Positions 1 through 7,080 of a stretch of DNA of 64,000 nt are shown here, piece after piece. How positions within the stretch are numbered: position 1 is the stretch's first letter; the number at the start of each line of letters is the position of its first letter. Location: contig CALRNX020000005.1 in NCBI GenBank assembly GCA_943369665.1, positions 142,881 through 206,880 of the forward strand. Reading direction: 5' to 3'. Both the position numbers and the translations under genes were made by a program. The notes beneath the pieces were generated by a model that had not been told where the DNA came from, did no database searches, and worked only from the letters and a program-made list of their open reading frames with translations. This stretch comes from UKL13-3 sp943369665. Lineage in GTDB: Bacteria; Bacteroidota; Bacteroidia; UKL13-3.

Positions 1-164
1 CCAAAGGCAGAATATACCATAAGACAAAAAGTATTTTTATGGTTAGCAATATATTTTTCATACCAAACGCTATGAAATAATGATGCCAGTTGCATCCATA
101 ATCAAAAGGTCCGTTCTTTTAATAGTTTATTTACTTTTACAAACACTTTAATAGACGACAATAA

Positions 165-614
165 ATGGAAGTTTATGACGACAATAGTTTAATGAAAGAT
201 GCGTTGTCCCAACTATTCAATCGTTTCAATATTCCGGCAGATGCATATACCGCAAAAACATTTGTTATCCGTGTAGGAAAAATCCCCGTTCCTGTTCCCA
301 ATATTCCGGCCCGCGTTCAAATTGCCCGTTACCACGATCTTCATCATATCATCACGGGTTACCCTGCCAACTGGCGTGGCGAAGCCGAAATCGGTGCGTG
401 GGAACTGGCCACTGGTTGCCGCACATCTTTTGTTGCGTGGTTCTTAAACACGGGAGCTGTAATTGTCGGTTTATTCACACATCCTTATGCTGTGCTTAAA
501 GCTTTTAAACGAGGACTAAAAACCCGAACAAACCTTTATCACAACTTTGAATACGAAACGCTTTTAAGAATGACGGTAAATGAGGTTAGGCACATTGTTG
601 GGTTATCGGAATAA
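165..614 (+). CDS. Coq4-like protein
   Basis: A 149-residue protein with the metal-binding signature of the ubiquinone-biosynthesis protein Coq4: HDLHH at residues 57-61, eleven residues, then Glu73, exactly the HDxxH-x11-E spacing, inside a segment reading RYHDLHHIITGYPANWRGE. The C-terminal half has a hydrophobic stretch (about residues 88-108). Coq4 acts in quinone head-group processing, but Bacteroidota normally make menaquinone, and no quinone genes are nearby, so the substrate here is unknown. It stands alone, with a hairpin terminator just downstream. The family is assigned from the motif; the role is open. Confidence 0.7.
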   Translation: MEVYDDNSLMKDALSQLFNRFNIPADAYTAKTFVIRVGKIPVPVPNIPARVQIARYHDLHHIITGYPANWRGEAEIGAWELATGCRTSFVAWFLNTGAVIVGLFTHPYAVLKAFKRGLKTRTNLYHNFEYETLLRMTVNEVRHIVGLSE

Positions 615-646
615 ACGGCCCCAAATATTTGAAGGCTTAATGCCAT

Positions 647-684
647 AAAAAAAGCCTCACATTTCTATGAAGCTTTTTATTTTG
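647..684 (+). terminator. Probable intrinsic terminator
   Basis: An A-run leads into a short stem (AAAAAGC paired with GCTTTTT) closed by a loop of about 16 bases and followed by a T-rich tract. It lies 33 bases after the Coq4-like gene. The stem is short, so strength is uncertain. Confidence 0.5.
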
Positions 685-859
685 TATGTGTCCCAAGGGG
701 AAAAATTTCGAACCGGTTTATTAAAGAATTGCAGGCTGCGATAAGATTTAAAATATGCATTGCGTGATTTAATATTTATTCCGGTATTTAGTCCCCCCTT
801 GTTAATAAGGTGCTTATTTTGTTATTATTGCGTATGCTTATAAGTTATAGCCAATTAAC

Positions 860-1273
860 ATGTCACAAGAAATTGAAAATTTAATACCACATAGAAGTCC
901 TTTCATATTTGTAGATAATATTGAATCCTTTTCAGATGAATCAATCATTGGATATAAAAGATTTGACGAGAAAGACAATTGGCTTAAGGGCAGTTTTCCT
1001 GGATTTGATTTCATCCCTGGAACGATTTTAATTGAATCAATGGCCCAATGCGGTGGTGCTGGTGTAAAACTCTTAGGCGCAACTAATGGAATATTTGGCC
1101 TTGTAAGTATCGAAGATGCAGAATTTTATACCGGTGCAAAGTTCACTGACCATATTAAATTTGTTATACACAATATTCGCCTAAGCGAAAAAATAATTAA
1201 GCAAACTGGAATCGCTTATGTAAACGAGAAAAAAATATTGAAAGCAACTTGGATGTGCATGAAAATACAATAG
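860..1273 (+). CDS. FabZ-like hotdog-fold protein lacking the catalytic histidine
   Basis: A 137-residue single-hotdog protein resembling 3-hydroxyacyl-ACP dehydratase FabZ: N-terminal IPHRSPFIFVD, then KGSFPGFDFIPGTILIESMAQ at residues 43-63. In FabZ the equivalent segment reads GHFPGxPxxPG...E, with His and Glu as the catalytic pair 14 residues apart. Here Glu59 is kept but residue 45, at the His position, is Ser. It may therefore bind acyl-ACP without dehydrating it, or do different chemistry. No fatty-acid or polyene genes are adjacent; the housekeeping acpP/fabF pair is 50 kb away. The gene is lone, with an inverted repeat just after the stop codon. Confidence 0.75.
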   Translation: MSQEIENLIPHRSPFIFVDNIESFSDESIIGYKRFDEKDNWLKGSFPGFDFIPGTILIESMAQCGGAGVKLLGATNGIFGLVSIEDAEFYTGAKFTDHIKFVIHNIRLSEKIIKQTGIAYVNEKKILKATWMCMKIQ

Positions 1274-1289
1274 CACTGCCCATAACACA

Positions 1290-1395
1290 CGCCAGCCAAA
1301 ATTGACGCATAATGCTGAATTTGAACATTTCATTTCCGCAATTCATCATCTTAGTTTGCAAATGACAACTCCACAATCGCCAACTTCGGCTGGCG
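1290..1395. repeat. Imperfect inverted repeat after the FabZ-like gene
   Basis: The arms at 1290-1304 (CGCCAGCCAAAATTG) and 1381-1395 (CAACTTCGGCTGGCG) are complementary at 13 of 15 positions and enclose 76 bases. It starts 16 bases after the stop codon and follows the string CATAACA. The size and position resemble an integron attC site, but I could not find a clean pair of core sites. It could also be a plain decayed repeat. Confidence 0.4.
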
Positions 1396-1497
1396 CGGAA
1401 ACCCTTACTGGGTGCGAATTTCGGGAACATCAGCAAAAGCATGGCAAAAGCAAAAAAAATCACCAAGACCTGCATTGGGTGCAGAGTTTGGCGATTT

Positions 1498-1530
1498 TAG
1501 TAGTCCGCATAGGAGTCGAACCCTTTTTAA
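1498..1530 (-). other. Decayed tRNA 3' end (possible att remnant)
   Basis: On the minus strand this reads as a T-loop (GGGTTCGACTCC) followed by an acceptor-like tail, with no tRNA 5' half upstream. It aligns without gaps to the 3' end of the intact tRNA-Glu at 5386-5457: about 25 of 32 bases agree, including AGTCGAACCC and a few bases beyond the tRNA. It marks the left edge of a 3.9-kb accessory block whose right edge is the intact tRNA, as expected for an element that integrated into a tRNA gene and lost its integrase. It could instead be the remnant of a different tRNA. Confidence 0.5.
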
Positions 1531-1548
1531 GAATCATATTATAAAACA

Positions 1549-2067
1549 TTACTTACTATCCTTCAAGTCGAATGCTTTGCTTACTTCTTCATAATTATTA
1601 TAGTCAATGCTTTGTTTCATAGCATTCACAGTTGATGGAATTACTACTACTTTAAACTTTACGTTCGTACCATAATATTTATTAGGATCATCTCCACCAC
1701 TTAACGCTGAATTGTATGTCCATGTAACTTTAACACTGCTAACACTTGTCGTAAAATTCATGAAATAATTATATGTTGAAGTGTATTCTGTGTATGGAAC
1801 AGCTCTCCAAGTACCTTCTACTATGCTAAAATAAACCAATACAGCTGCAGAATTAATATTATCCGTTGTCAATTCAGGAACACTCAAATCTATATAATGA
1901 TGTGGAGATGTATATGACCAAGATGAATTTGGAAAAGTTCGACTCTCAACTTTTACATCATCATCGGTTTCTTTATCTTCATCTTCTGGCTTTTCACAAC
2001 TAGCTATTAGCATTAAAAGGGTAACACCAAGTAATGCGTACTTGAATCTTTTTAGTCTTGTTTTCAT
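1549..2067 (-). CDS. Hypothetical lipoprotein
   Basis: A 172-residue protein with a lysine/arginine-rich start, a hydrophobic segment and a lipobox (LIASC, Cys at about residue 24), then an acidic linker (EKPEDEDKETDDD) typical of surface-exposed Bacteroidota lipoproteins. The remainder is rich in Ser, Thr, Tyr and Val, consistent with a small beta-sandwich. I do not recognise a family. It starts 3 bases after the stop of the upstream one-TM gene, so the two are probably cotranscribed. It belongs to the block bounded by the tRNA remnant and tRNA-Glu. Confidence 0.75.
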   Translation of the reverse strand: MKTRLKRFKYALLGVTLLMLIASCEKPEDEDKETDDDVKVESRTFPNSSWSYTSPHHYIDLSVPELTTDNINSAAVLVYFSIVEGTWRAVPYTEYTSTYNYFMNFTTSVSSVKVTWTYNSALSGGDDPNKYYGTNVKFKVVVIPSTVNAMKQSIDYNNYEEVSKAFDLKDSK

Positions 2068-2070
2068 AGG

Positions 2071-2319
2071 TTATTGTTGTTTTACGCCTTCTATTTGATT
2101 TACCTTAGGTAAGCTTTCTGGATTACGTGATGGCTTTCCTCCCCCACTTTGAACATAGTAAATAAACAAGGTTGTTACTATTGTGATAATCCCTCCCACA
2201 ATTGCTTTTAATAACCAACCAGAGGTTTCTTTTTTATCTGGAGAGGGAACATTAATATTGATATTATTTCTATCACCACTAATGTTAGCTTTAATGCTAT
2301 TGTCATTTTTTGTTGTCAT
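2071..2319 (-). CDS. Small single-pass membrane protein
   Basis: An 82-residue protein with a polar N-terminus containing NISGDRNNININV, one transmembrane segment (about residues 35-57, LLKAIVGGIITIVTTLFIYYV) and a short polar tail. The Asn-rich N-terminal pattern recurs in small bacterial membrane proteins next to conflict-type genes, but I cannot assign a family. It is first in a two-gene minus-strand unit with the lipoprotein and diverges from the HEPN-like gene at 2395. Confidence 0.6.
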   Translation of the reverse strand: MTTKNDNSIKANISGDRNNININVPSPDKKETSGWLLKAIVGGIITIVTTLFIYYVQSGGGKPSRNPESLPKVNQIEGVKQQ

Positions 2320-2394
2320 AAGGCTTAATTATTGAGTAGCGAATTAAAACAAATAATCTTCTTTTAGGAAATATACCCTCTTTTAGCATACAAC

Positions 2395-2898
2395 ATGAAC
2401 CCACTACAAGAAATGGTTTTGATAGGCGAGATTGTTTTACAATCAAAAATTGCATTCAGAGCTGCTGAACGTTTACAGGATACTTCTGATAAGTCTGATC
2501 AAGTAGAGGTTTGGTGTTCAATTCAAAGCATTCTTTGTGCCGCAGGAAACATCTCCAAGATTCTTAAGCCAATATATAAAGATAATAAGAGTCGTGGTGA
2601 AAGATTACGACAACTGCTCAAAGTAGAAGATAGTAATCCTCTTTTGGACCGTACATTTCGTAATCACCTTGAACATTATGATGATCGAATTGAGGAATAT
2701 TTTGGCAATAATTTACAAGGAGTCTATATTGACCTAGCAATGAATCCATCGCTTTCAGGAAGAGCGCTTAACAGTCATAGAGGATATAATTCACTTAACA
2801 ATACTCTGCTGTTTCGTGGTGAAGTGTTGGATTTGAACGAAGTATTGAAGGCGATTGAAGAAATACTTGGGAATTGCGGGCCACATGTATTTACTTAA
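2395..2898 (+). CDS. HEPN-like protein
   Basis: A 167-residue, largely helical, soluble protein. Residues 89-94 read RNHLEH, within RTFRNHLEHYDDRIEEYF. This matches the R(N)xxxH core of HEPN-domain RNases, in which Arg and His form the active site. Related lone proteins with RNxxEHxDER are widespread and uncharacterised. HEPN proteins are common in toxin-antitoxin and abortive-infection systems, which fits the accessory context and the second HEPN-like gene next door. The HEPN assignment rests on the motif and helical character only. Confidence 0.5.
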   Translation: MNPLQEMVLIGEIVLQSKIAFRAAERLQDTSDKSDQVEVWCSIQSILCAAGNISKILKPIYKDNKSRGERLRQLLKVEDSNPLLDRTFRNHLEHYDDRIEEYFGNNLQGVYIDLAMNPSLSGRALNSHRGYNSLNNTLLFRGEVLDLNEVLKAIEEILGNCGPHVFT

Positions 2899-2981
2899 AA
2901 TGAATTTGGAATATCCACCCAAGTTTCACTAGAACATACTCTCGACTATAAATAGTTATCTTGGCTTTATAATCATTTACA

Positions 2982-3737
2982 ATGGAATTATTGTTTAACC
3001 ATCTGCCAGCAGAACCAGAAAAGACATTGGAAGAAAGATTGAGTTATTATTCTAACAAGCAAATATATGCTCAAATCTTATTGGGAATACTTAGACACGT
3101 TCCTGGCAAAAAGAAGTATGATAATGACACCTATGAAATAGAACTTCAGAAAAGGCTAAAGTTTAAGAATATTGATGACTATAAGCTTTTAAGGTGCTGC
3201 ATCGATTTACTTGAGGATACAGATTCCGCTATAATCGAATTTCAAAAGTGGGGCTTAGGGGAAGGAAGAGTAGGTGAAGATTACTTAAGGCTTTATGGCG
3301 TCCTGAATGCAATATATCAGCAAGTTTTAGCAATTGTTGAGCTGGCTGATTTATTTAATGTTCCTCATAAAACACAGTTTAAGGAGGAGTTAATGCAACT
3401 TAGAATAATAGTACTAAGAAATAAAATAGGGGCGCACACGGTAAACTATAAAATAGACTCTACTAAAAAAAACAAACAAACAAACAAAGACTTCTTTAAA
3501 ATTAGTCAAGTAACACTACGCAATATTGAAAGTATACAAATAGTGTCTCATAGAGGGAAATCAGAGAAAATCAATCTAGTTCAAGTTATAAAAGAATATA
3601 ATTCCGTTGCTGAAAGAATTATAGAATCAATTTGTTCGAAGGCCATCAAGTCTTTGTTTCCAAATAATAATGAAAATAAAGACTGGCTGATGGAACGTAT
3701 GGGTCATGTAGAACAAAGAAAAGTTGAAATTGATTAA
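2982..3737 (+). CDS. HEPN-like protein with RNKIGAH motif
   Basis: A 251-residue soluble helical protein. Residues 146-152 read RNKIGAH, preceded by a hydrophobic helix (LMQLRIIVL). This is the R-x5-H form of the HEPN RNase signature and resembles AbiU2- or ApeA-type HEPN cores. A Lys-rich stretch (KKNKQTNK) follows. It lies 83 bases after the other HEPN-like gene on the same strand. No nucleotidyltransferase antitoxin (MNT, GSxxxGxxxxxSD) is visible nearby, so this is not an ordinary HEPN-MNT pair. Target and partner are unknown. Confidence 0.55.
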   Translation: MELLFNHLPAEPEKTLEERLSYYSNKQIYAQILLGILRHVPGKKKYDNDTYEIELQKRLKFKNIDDYKLLRCCIDLLEDTDSAIIEFQKWGLGEGRVGEDYLRLYGVLNAIYQQVLAIVELADLFNVPHKTQFKEELMQLRIIVLRNKIGAHTVNYKIDSTKKNKQTNKDFFKISQVTLRNIESIQIVSHRGKSEKINLVQVIKEYNSVAERIIESICSKAIKSLFPNNNENKDWLMERMGHVEQRKVEID

Positions 3738-3837
3738 CTCATCATTTAAAGAAAGCACTGCAGCATTTTAAAGCACACAAGTTGCTGATTTGTTGTTGAT
3801 AACAACTTCACAAAATCAGCCAGTTCTTCTGTTATTT

Positions 3838-3852
3838 TGTATTACAAATACA
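3838..3852. promoter_or_regulatory. Short palindrome upstream of the 3857 gene
   Basis: TGTATTACAAATACA has perfect 5-base arms around a 5-base centre and ends 4 bases before the start codon, so it sits in the leader or core promoter. It could be an autoregulatory operator. A/T-rich palindromes of this size also occur by chance. Confidence 0.25.
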
Positions 3853-3856
3853 GTGT

Positions 3857-4435
3857 ATGAAAAATAACATAATAGAGGAATCAATATATATCGGTAAACT
3901 AGAGTTAACTCAACAAGAAAACGATTTATTACAAAACATTAAGTCTTTCACAATAGACTTAAACGAGGAGCACAATAAGAGGCTGTTAAAGCTTGAGAAT
4001 TGCTTTTTACTTACGCAATCATTAATCGAACGTAAAGCATTGCCAGAACATAGGATTAGCTACTTTATTAGTGCAGAATACCGTCTCAGTGATACTCGCA
4101 GTTCAAGAATGGAGGTGTTTGAAAGCAATGGAACAAGCGGAGAGGCTATTTTTAGGCACCCGCATTTTTTAAAGTATCTAAAATATTTTATTTATGGGGC
4201 TGATTTACCTGTAGCATTCAAACAACAAGTAAAAATAATCAAAGAAGAAACCTTTTATCACTCTGATTTTGTAGAACAAGCAACACCAATCATAAGGATT
4301 TACTATAACGCTAACATTAACAAAGCCAATAGGAAAGCTTTTGCTGAAGAGATATTCAAGCTTTCTCTTGATCTAGGTCTTGATTTAACCCATTCCGCTC
4401 AACTAAGAAATAAAGTAATGAAATTCAATGGATGA
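3857..4435 (+). CDS. Hypothetical protein
   Basis: A 192-residue soluble protein with no signal peptide or membrane segment. The N-terminal third is charged and helical; the middle contains YFISAEYRLSD and HPHFLKYLKYFIYG. I do not recognise a family. It lies between the second HEPN-like gene and the HNH-like gene on the same strand, so it may be part of the same conflict-type set, but nothing in its sequence says so directly. Confidence 0.6.
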   Translation: MKNNIIEESIYIGKLELTQQENDLLQNIKSFTIDLNEEHNKRLLKLENCFLLTQSLIERKALPEHRISYFISAEYRLSDTRSSRMEVFESNGTSGEAIFRHPHFLKYLKYFIYGADLPVAFKQQVKIIKEETFYHSDFVEQATPIIRIYYNANINKANRKAFAEEIFKLSLDLGLDLTHSAQLRNKVMKFNG

Positions 4436-4478
4436 TTATAATAAAGGGATAAAAACGACAAAATTTGATTTCACTTAA

Positions 4479-5261
4479 ATGGCTAATAAAGAATTAAATC
4501 ATTCAAAATGCTGGGCAAGTAGTTTGGGCGATTGTGAAGGAAAGATGACCAAAGAGCATTTGGTTTCGAATGTCATATTACCTGAGAAGCTTTCTGTGAA
4601 AGGTTTTAACTGGTGCAAGGAGGGAAAAGAGATATCCTCATCAAGTTTCGTAAATAAGTTTCTTTGCCAAAAGCATAATAATTCACTCTCTCCCTACGAT
4701 ATTGAAGGTGGTCGCTTTTATGAAGCAGTCAAAACAGTGCACTATAAACTTAGAACTGGTGATACAAGCTATTATGAAGTACATATTAGTAGAAGAAAGT
4801 TTGAAGGGTGGATGATAAAAACTCTAATTAACCTGAGTCTCACATCTGATGAGAACATAGAAGTCAATTTTGATGCGGTACTACCTTTTTTATATAGGAA
4901 TAGTAAATTAACTGAGCCATTTGGGTTAGGGCTTGCAACCCAAGTGGGGCAATGGTTAGAAATCTCTCAACCAAATTCAGGTTTTAAAACACAAGTACAA
5001 CTTCAACCCCTATTCATAGACAAGGAAGGTAAAAGAATGTTAATTGGGGGACATTACATTCTTTATGGTTTTACATTTGTCGTTTACATTCCTTCAGTAG
5101 AATTGTCAGAACTAGAATCAAGCTCTATTTATACTTCTACTATTTCTTATCAGGGGTCTATAAATTATAGAGAATTGAAACGAGATTGGCTTATTAAAGA
5201 GATCTTTGGTGAAATAAAAGGCGTGAATGCTATAAAAATCTGTCTTGACCCTGAAGTTTAG
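4479..5261 (+). CDS. HNH-nuclease-like zinc-finger protein
   Basis: A 260-residue protein whose first 80 residues look like a treble-clef HNH module: Cys11 and Cys19, then KEHLVS (Glu26-His27), then FLCQKHNNSLSPYD (Cys63, His66, Asn67). This Cys...Cys-EH-CxxHN order is common in uncharacterised HNH-like endonucleases of defence islands. The C-terminal 180 residues are mixed alpha/beta with no motif I know. A canonical beta-beta-alpha DNase is not proven, and the zinc site may be only structural. It is the last gene before the tRNA-Glu. Confidence 0.5.
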   Translation: MANKELNHSKCWASSLGDCEGKMTKEHLVSNVILPEKLSVKGFNWCKEGKEISSSSFVNKFLCQKHNNSLSPYDIEGGRFYEAVKTVHYKLRTGDTSYYEVHISRRKFEGWMIKTLINLSLTSDENIEVNFDAVLPFLYRNSKLTEPFGLGLATQVGQWLEISQPNSGFKTQVQLQPLFIDKEGKRMLIGGHYILYGFTFVVYIPSVELSELESSSIYTSTISYQGSINYRELKRDWLIKEIFGEIKGVNAIKICLDPEV

Positions 5262-5341
5262 ATTTTTTCTTAGGGTTGTCAACATTCAAATCATTAGAAT
5301 TTCTATAACTATCCACTCCACTGTCTACAAACTCACCTAAA

Positions 5342-5372
5342 ACAAAAAAGACCTGCAATAATTGCAAGTCTT
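5342..5372 (-). terminator. Intrinsic terminator of tRNA-Glu
   Basis: The stem AAGACxTGCAA / TTGCAxGTCTT encloses a 3-base loop. Read on the minus strand it is followed by a T-run, 14 bases downstream of the tRNA 3' end. It is roughly symmetric and may also stop transcripts from the HNH-like gene. Confidence 0.7.
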
Positions 5373-5385
5373 CTTATCTTAAAAG

Positions 5386-5457
5386 TAGCCCGTAGGGGAG
5401 TCGAACCCCTCTTTAGCGGATGAAAACCGCTTGTCCTAACCGATAGACGAACGGGCC
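5386..5457 (-). tRNA. tRNA-Glu (anticodon TTC)
   Basis: A 72-base cloverleaf on the minus strand: acceptor GGCCCGT paired with ACGGGCT, discriminator A, D-arm containing GGTTAGGA, anticodon stem AGCGG/CCGCT around loop TTTTCAT (anticodon TTC), and T-arm GGGG-TTCGACT-CCCC. CCA is not encoded, as is common in Bacteroidota. A promoter is visible upstream and a terminator downstream. It forms the right boundary of the 1.5-5.4 kb accessory block, whose left edge carries a decayed copy of its 3' end. Confidence 0.95.
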
Positions 5458-5476
5458 ATGTTCGTTTTAGGGAGTG

Positions 5477-5506
5477 CAAATGTAAGGGGTCTTTCTGAAA
5501 TTCAAA
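5477..5506 (-). promoter_or_regulatory. Promoter of tRNA-Glu
   Basis: On the minus strand TTTG (5506-5503) is followed after 18 bases by TACATTTG (5484-5477), an exact match to the Bacteroidota -7 element TAnnTTTG. The predicted transcription start lies about 12-15 bases before the tRNA 5' end. Confidence 0.6.
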
Positions 5507-5595
5507 ATTTTTTGTCAAAATTTTTTCATAAGTCTGTCAATAACTACATTCGCACCGCTTAAAAACAAGTTTCAATTAACTTAAACTTAGAGAAT

Positions 5596-6594
5596 ATGAA
5601 AATCGGAATCAATGGCTTCGGCCGCATCGGGCGCTTAGTTTTCAGAGCTGCCATCAACAATCCTAAAGTAGAGATCGTAGGAATTAATGACCTTATCGAG
5701 GTTGATTATATGGCCTATATGCTTAAATACGATTCAACTCACGGTCGTTTTAATGGCGAAGTTTCGGTTGAAGGCGGACACCTGGTAGTAAACGGTAAAA
5801 AGATCCGTGTAACAGCAGAAAGAAGCCCTGAGAATCTGAAATGGGACGAGATCGGTGCTGAGTATGTTGTTGAGTCAACCGGTTTATTCCTTGAAAAAGG
5901 AACTGCAGCTGCGCATATTAAAGCGGGTGCAAAACGTGTAATTATGAGTGCTCCTGCAAAAGACGATACCCCTACTTTTGTAATGGGTGTAAACCATACC
6001 AAATACACAGCCGATATGACGGTGGTTTCAAACGCTTCTTGTACCACAAACTGTTTAGCGCCAATTGCTAAAGTATTAAACGATAACTTCGGTATCGTTG
6101 AAGGATTGATGACAACCGTTCACGCTGTTACGGCAACCCAAAAAACGGTAGACGGACCAAGTGCAAAAGACTGGAGAGGTGGCCGTGGTGCTTACCAAAA
6201 TATTATTCCTTCATCTACAGGAGCTGCTAAAGCGGTAGGATTGGTTATTCCTGAATTAAAAGGAAAATTAACCGGTATGAGTTTCCGTGTTCCGACTCCG
6301 GACGTTTCGGTAGTGGATTTGACTTGTCGCCTCGAGAAAGGTGCAAGCTACGAAACCATTAAAGCTGCCATGAAAAAAGCATCTGAAACGGATATGAAAG
6401 GTATCTTAGGTTACACTGAAGATGAGGTTGTTTCAAACGACTTTTTGGGTGATGCACGCACTTCGATCTTTGATGCCAAAGCGGGCATTTCGTTGAACGA
6501 TAACTTCGTAAAAGTAGTTTCATGGTACGATAACGAATGGGGTTATTCAAACAAAGTGGTAGACCTTATCTGCCATATGGACACCGTTAAGTAA
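5596..6594 (+). CDS. gapA: Type I glyceraldehyde-3-phosphate dehydrogenase
   Basis: A 332-residue cytosolic glycolytic enzyme that converts glyceraldehyde 3-phosphate, NAD and phosphate to 1,3-bisphosphoglycerate. Residues 1-13 are the NAD-binding start (MKIGINGFGRIGR); Asp32 is the adenosine-ribose ligand expected of an NAD-specific enzyme; SNASCTTNC holds catalytic Cys149, and His176 lies in TTVHAVTATQ. Length and numbering match the family. The gene is monocistronic, with a 138-base gap to the divergent tRNA-Glu and a strong terminator downstream. Confidence 0.97.
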   Translation: MKIGINGFGRIGRLVFRAAINNPKVEIVGINDLIEVDYMAYMLKYDSTHGRFNGEVSVEGGHLVVNGKKIRVTAERSPENLKWDEIGAEYVVESTGLFLEKGTAAAHIKAGAKRVIMSAPAKDDTPTFVMGVNHTKYTADMTVVSNASCTTNCLAPIAKVLNDNFGIVEGLMTTVHAVTATQKTVDGPSAKDWRGGRGAYQNIIPSSTGAAKAVGLVIPELKGKLTGMSFRVPTPDVSVVDLTCRLEKGASYETIKAAMKKASETDMKGILGYTEDEVVSNDFLGDARTSIFDAKAGISLNDNFVKVVSWYDNEWGYSNKVVDLICHMDTVK

Positions 6595-6643
6595 TTTCAG
6601 ATGTGAGATGTTTGATTTATAAAATGTCTCACATAATTTCTTG

Positions 6644-6683
6644 AAAAGCCCTGTCCCGCAATACTGCGGGACGGGGCTTTTTC
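6644..6683 (+). terminator. Strong intrinsic terminator of gapA
   Basis: AAAAGCCCxGTCCCGCA pairs with TGCGGGACxGGGCTTTT around a 4-base loop and is followed by T-rich sequence. A second hairpin (TGTGAGA/TCTCACA, 6602-6633) lies between it and the gapA stop codon. Confidence 0.85.
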
Positions 6684-6724
6684 GTTTGGTTTCTTTTGTT
6701 ATCTCTGAAGCTAATTTTTTAACT

Positions 6725-7036
6725 ATGAAAAAGCCGCTATTCATTTTCTCCTCACAAAGTTTGGTTGCAATCATTGCAGCCATCATGATCACGTTGTTTT
6801 TATTTTACATTGATGAGGGCTACTACAATTTTGATTTTTTGCGAAGCCCTTTAAACATGATGTGGTTTGGGGTATATGTTTTGTGGATCTGGGCTGTGCA
6901 GATGGTGTTGGCAAAATGGTGTTTCAATTCCTACAAACTATGGGAGAAAATGATGCTGAACACATTGTTTGGACTCCCGCTGGGAGCCATAAGCCTTATT
7001 TTACTTTTTGTGGGATTAACCACTCTTCTTTCATAA
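6725..7036 (+). CDS. Small integral membrane protein
   Basis: A 103-residue protein with three predicted membrane segments (about residues 9-27, 45-63 and 78-101). The start is set at the ATG at 6725 (MKKPLFIFSSQ), because a longer reading would run back through the gapA terminator. No family recognised. It is closed by its own hairpin terminator and looks monocistronic. Confidence 0.65.
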   Translation: MKKPLFIFSSQSLVAIIAAIMITLFLFYIDEGYYNFDFLRSPLNMMWFGVYVLWIWAVQMVLAKWCFNSYKLWEKMMLNTLFGLPLGAISLILLFVGLTTLLS

Positions 7037-7037
7037 A

Positions 7038-7080
7038 AAAGCCCCATCCCTATATTATTGAGGGATGGGACTTTCCTTTT
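7038..7080. terminator. Bidirectional intrinsic terminator
   Basis: CCCATCCCT pairs with AGGGATGGG around a 9-base loop. An A-run precedes it and a T-rich run follows it, so it can serve both the small membrane protein (plus) and the convergent DUF3108 gene (minus), whose stop codon lies within its distal edge. Confidence 0.8.

Noticed and set aside
1197..1594. Short open frames on both strands after the FabZ-like gene
   Set aside because: They overlap the decayed inverted repeat and tRNA remnant, have no coding character or family motifs and lack plausible starts.
6641..6724. N-terminal extension of the small membrane protein at 6725
   Set aside because: The extension is encoded by the gapA terminator hairpin; the ATG at 6725 is the sensible start.
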